From the NCBI GenBank assembly GCA_024449915.1, contig JAMZAV010000094.1, positions 124,001-188,000 on the forward strand: 64,000 bases of DNA. The letters are read 5' to 3'. A model generated the notes under the pieces. The model was given only the letters and a program-made list of their open reading frames with translations. It searched no databases and had not been told where the DNA came from. Position 1 is the first letter of the stretch. Each line of letters starts with the position of its first letter. A program made the position numbers and the translations under genes. The stretch is from Sweltsa coloradensis. Its lineage: Eukaryota; Arthropoda; Insecta; Plecoptera; Chloroperlidae. Positions 56,036 through 59,000 of this stretch are shown in pieces.

Positions 56036-59000
56036 CTACTTGGCTCAAGTCCAAAAATGCGAGGACCGATATATGTGGTAGTTATAAACTTGGACTTTGA
56101 GTAGGCCTACCTTGTAAAATAAAGATATGGTGAATATTCCTGTTTCAGTGAACCGTCCTGTGCCTATCTCTCTGGCTGTGAGTGAGATGAACAAGGACAG
56201 GGCTCGTTACCGCTCGTCGCTTATCCGCAATACGAAGGAAATGGAGCGCGATACTTACAACACAGTGAATGTTCCATCACCGTGCACCCCAGCTAATGTG
56301 GAGACATCGAGTCAAAGAAACAGATTCTCCAGGTATCTTTTCATTTGATTTCTATCTCGAATAGCTTTAAAAACAAACTTGTAAAGTCAAATAGGCCTAA
56401 ACGTCTAGTTTAGATCTGATTTCTTCTTTTCCCCAATAGCTGGGGAAAATATTAATGAATAAGTCAGCTCATGAAAAATTGAGTTACAGTTCTTGTGTTT
56501 TGGTAATGTGTAAAGTTAAGACAGTTGTTTGAACTTGGGTCAAATTTTTTTACAATGTTAAATGTCCATCAAAAATTTGCTTGATCAGCAAATCCATTTA
56601 ATTTCACAAACATTATGGATCACTATTCAACCTCCAAATTTTTGGTAGGTTGTTAAGAAAGGATGGGCATATGTCGCTACCAGAGCACATTTTAACATTC
56701 CAAATGATTGTCTCCTACACAAGCTTGGGAAATTACTTCCAATTACTTGTTTGGTGGCATATTCACGGTCAGTTAATAACAAAAGTGAGCTATTTTTGGA
56801 AAATGTGCTCTGGTACTTAACATTTAGGTGCAAACCACAACCCGATGGGACAAACGATAGAGCTTCCAAGTGATTGACGAAACTTCTGCATTCTGCGTAA
56901 AACCCTGGTTTTCTCGAGCTCGAGCAACAGTCTTATGGTTCTCAGGTTGGGTACACCAGTGCAGTCAACACCTGGGTCTTCTAAAGGAGCCAAGAGAGAA
57001 CGAAACTCTGGCGAGAGCTCGTTGTTACTCCATACTCCCCACGTGCGCCGAGTGACTCAAGACACCATCACACTGTCACATCAGCAAATCTCCAGCAATC
57101 ACAACACACCCCAATCTATTCTCAAGGTGATTTAGCATTTTGTCAATTATATGGGTAAATCCAATCTTCTTCCTAACAAACCAAGTCATAATACGGAATA
57201 CCTATATCAATTTAAAATAACTGTAGCATGTTAATTAAGTTGGAATTTAAATTAATTGTGAAAACTTGAAGCATGATAATATACTTGGAAGTATAATCTC
57301 GGTGAATATGGTAACAAATCAGGAATGTTCTGGATATGTATACTCAAACCGTGTCTTACTTGGCCCAGTACCTGAGCGAGACCCTTTCATTTCCTAGGGA
57401 TTATCCATTGACCGCAAGCCGGAGCGGTTGTAATTAAAAGAAGGGTCGCTCAGGTACTGGACCAAGTAAGACACGGTTTGAGAAAAGTATAATTTGTTCA
57501 TATTTGGTTTTACAAAAGTGTTTTTTTCTTATTTAAATATTTTCATGAATTTTTCTGTACATTATTTATAGGGAATTTAAAAAAAATTAAATGTTGTCAA
57601 AAATAAAGTTAATTACAGTGTTAAGTTTATGTTTATAAATGTGTAGGATGGTAGGAAGACAAGTAATAGTTGTGAATTATTTTACATTTGAAATTTGCCA
57701 TCAATATGTGACTTATATTTGGGATCCCTGTTTAGGTTGGTAGGAGTTTGCGTCGCTCGTTGAGTCGTGAAAGCTTGCCTCCGTCAGTGAGTGGGACCGC
57801 CACAACACCCGACCTTGAAGATGACCACATGAATGTAGTTTCGTCGAGAAATAGCACCAGACTGATACGCTTTGATATTCCATCACCCGATGTCTCGGTG
57901 TGCAGCTCCATTGCAGAACAGGGTACGTCAACTTGAATCCAAAGGTCTCCCAGTGGACACTTTGTACGATTAGGGGCTTGATTTTTCAACTGGAAAAATT
58001 ACTGATTATTTTTTTGCAATAAGGTCCACTAGTATTCCTTGTAATTACATTTGACTATTGAATAAAAAGGTTTGCAAAATGTTTTATTTTGAAGTAGGCC
58101 TAGGCCTACATTCATAGAAGTGAAAATCTTTTTTTTTTATAAAATCATTTTTTAAAGTGGGCTCGACTGTTGGCCTACAATGGACACCTGGCGTCAGATG
58201 AAAATCAAGATGTCTGGAAGATACCTATGGTTATTGACCGCACTCGTGAATATTCGGTTCGTTCTGGGGTCGTTATATTCACAGAGCCATCACTCGATGA
58301 CGTCATCTAAAGGTCTAGTTACACTATCAACTTGTTGACACAACTTGTTGGCTCAACTTGTTGACAAGACTACACTCTGTGTGTGTCACTTCCAGAAAAC
58401 TGTTGACGGACATTTCGAACATTCCGTCGAGAGAACTGCCACTTCGAAACTGTTTCATACCAAAATAGATAGTAATTATGTACATATGCAGTATACAGCT
58501 GTGAATAACATTAAAAAAGTATTGGCAGATCGATATAAAAGAGTTAAAAGTGTTGTAATTGCCATCCCAAAGCTTTTATGTTCATCTTGAGTCTGCGTGC
58601 GTGTCACCCGGGCTAATGAGTACCGCTCTAAGCGGCGGTGATTTTCAGTTCGGCTACCTTGCAAAGGGTTGCCGGTTCAAGACTTGTTTGGGAAAACGTT
58701 TTTACATTTTTTAATCACCCCATCATTATTGTTTATGTCTTATTCTTTAACGGGTACGATTTTGATAACTTTTCAGTTTTCACTTTTCAGTGTAAATTAC
58801 TCGCATAAAGAAGGCTTTTTTCCCACAAAATTTGCTTTATAATAGCCCACACCGTGGATTAGCTCAACGAAATGATCACGTGACAAAATGTTAGTCAGCC
58901 ATTGGTTGAATGTTGTCAACATCTTGTCAACATATTGCCGTGGTCGTCAATGTTGAGTCAAGATTTTCAGTGTGTGACAGCAGCATCACATTTCCATGCT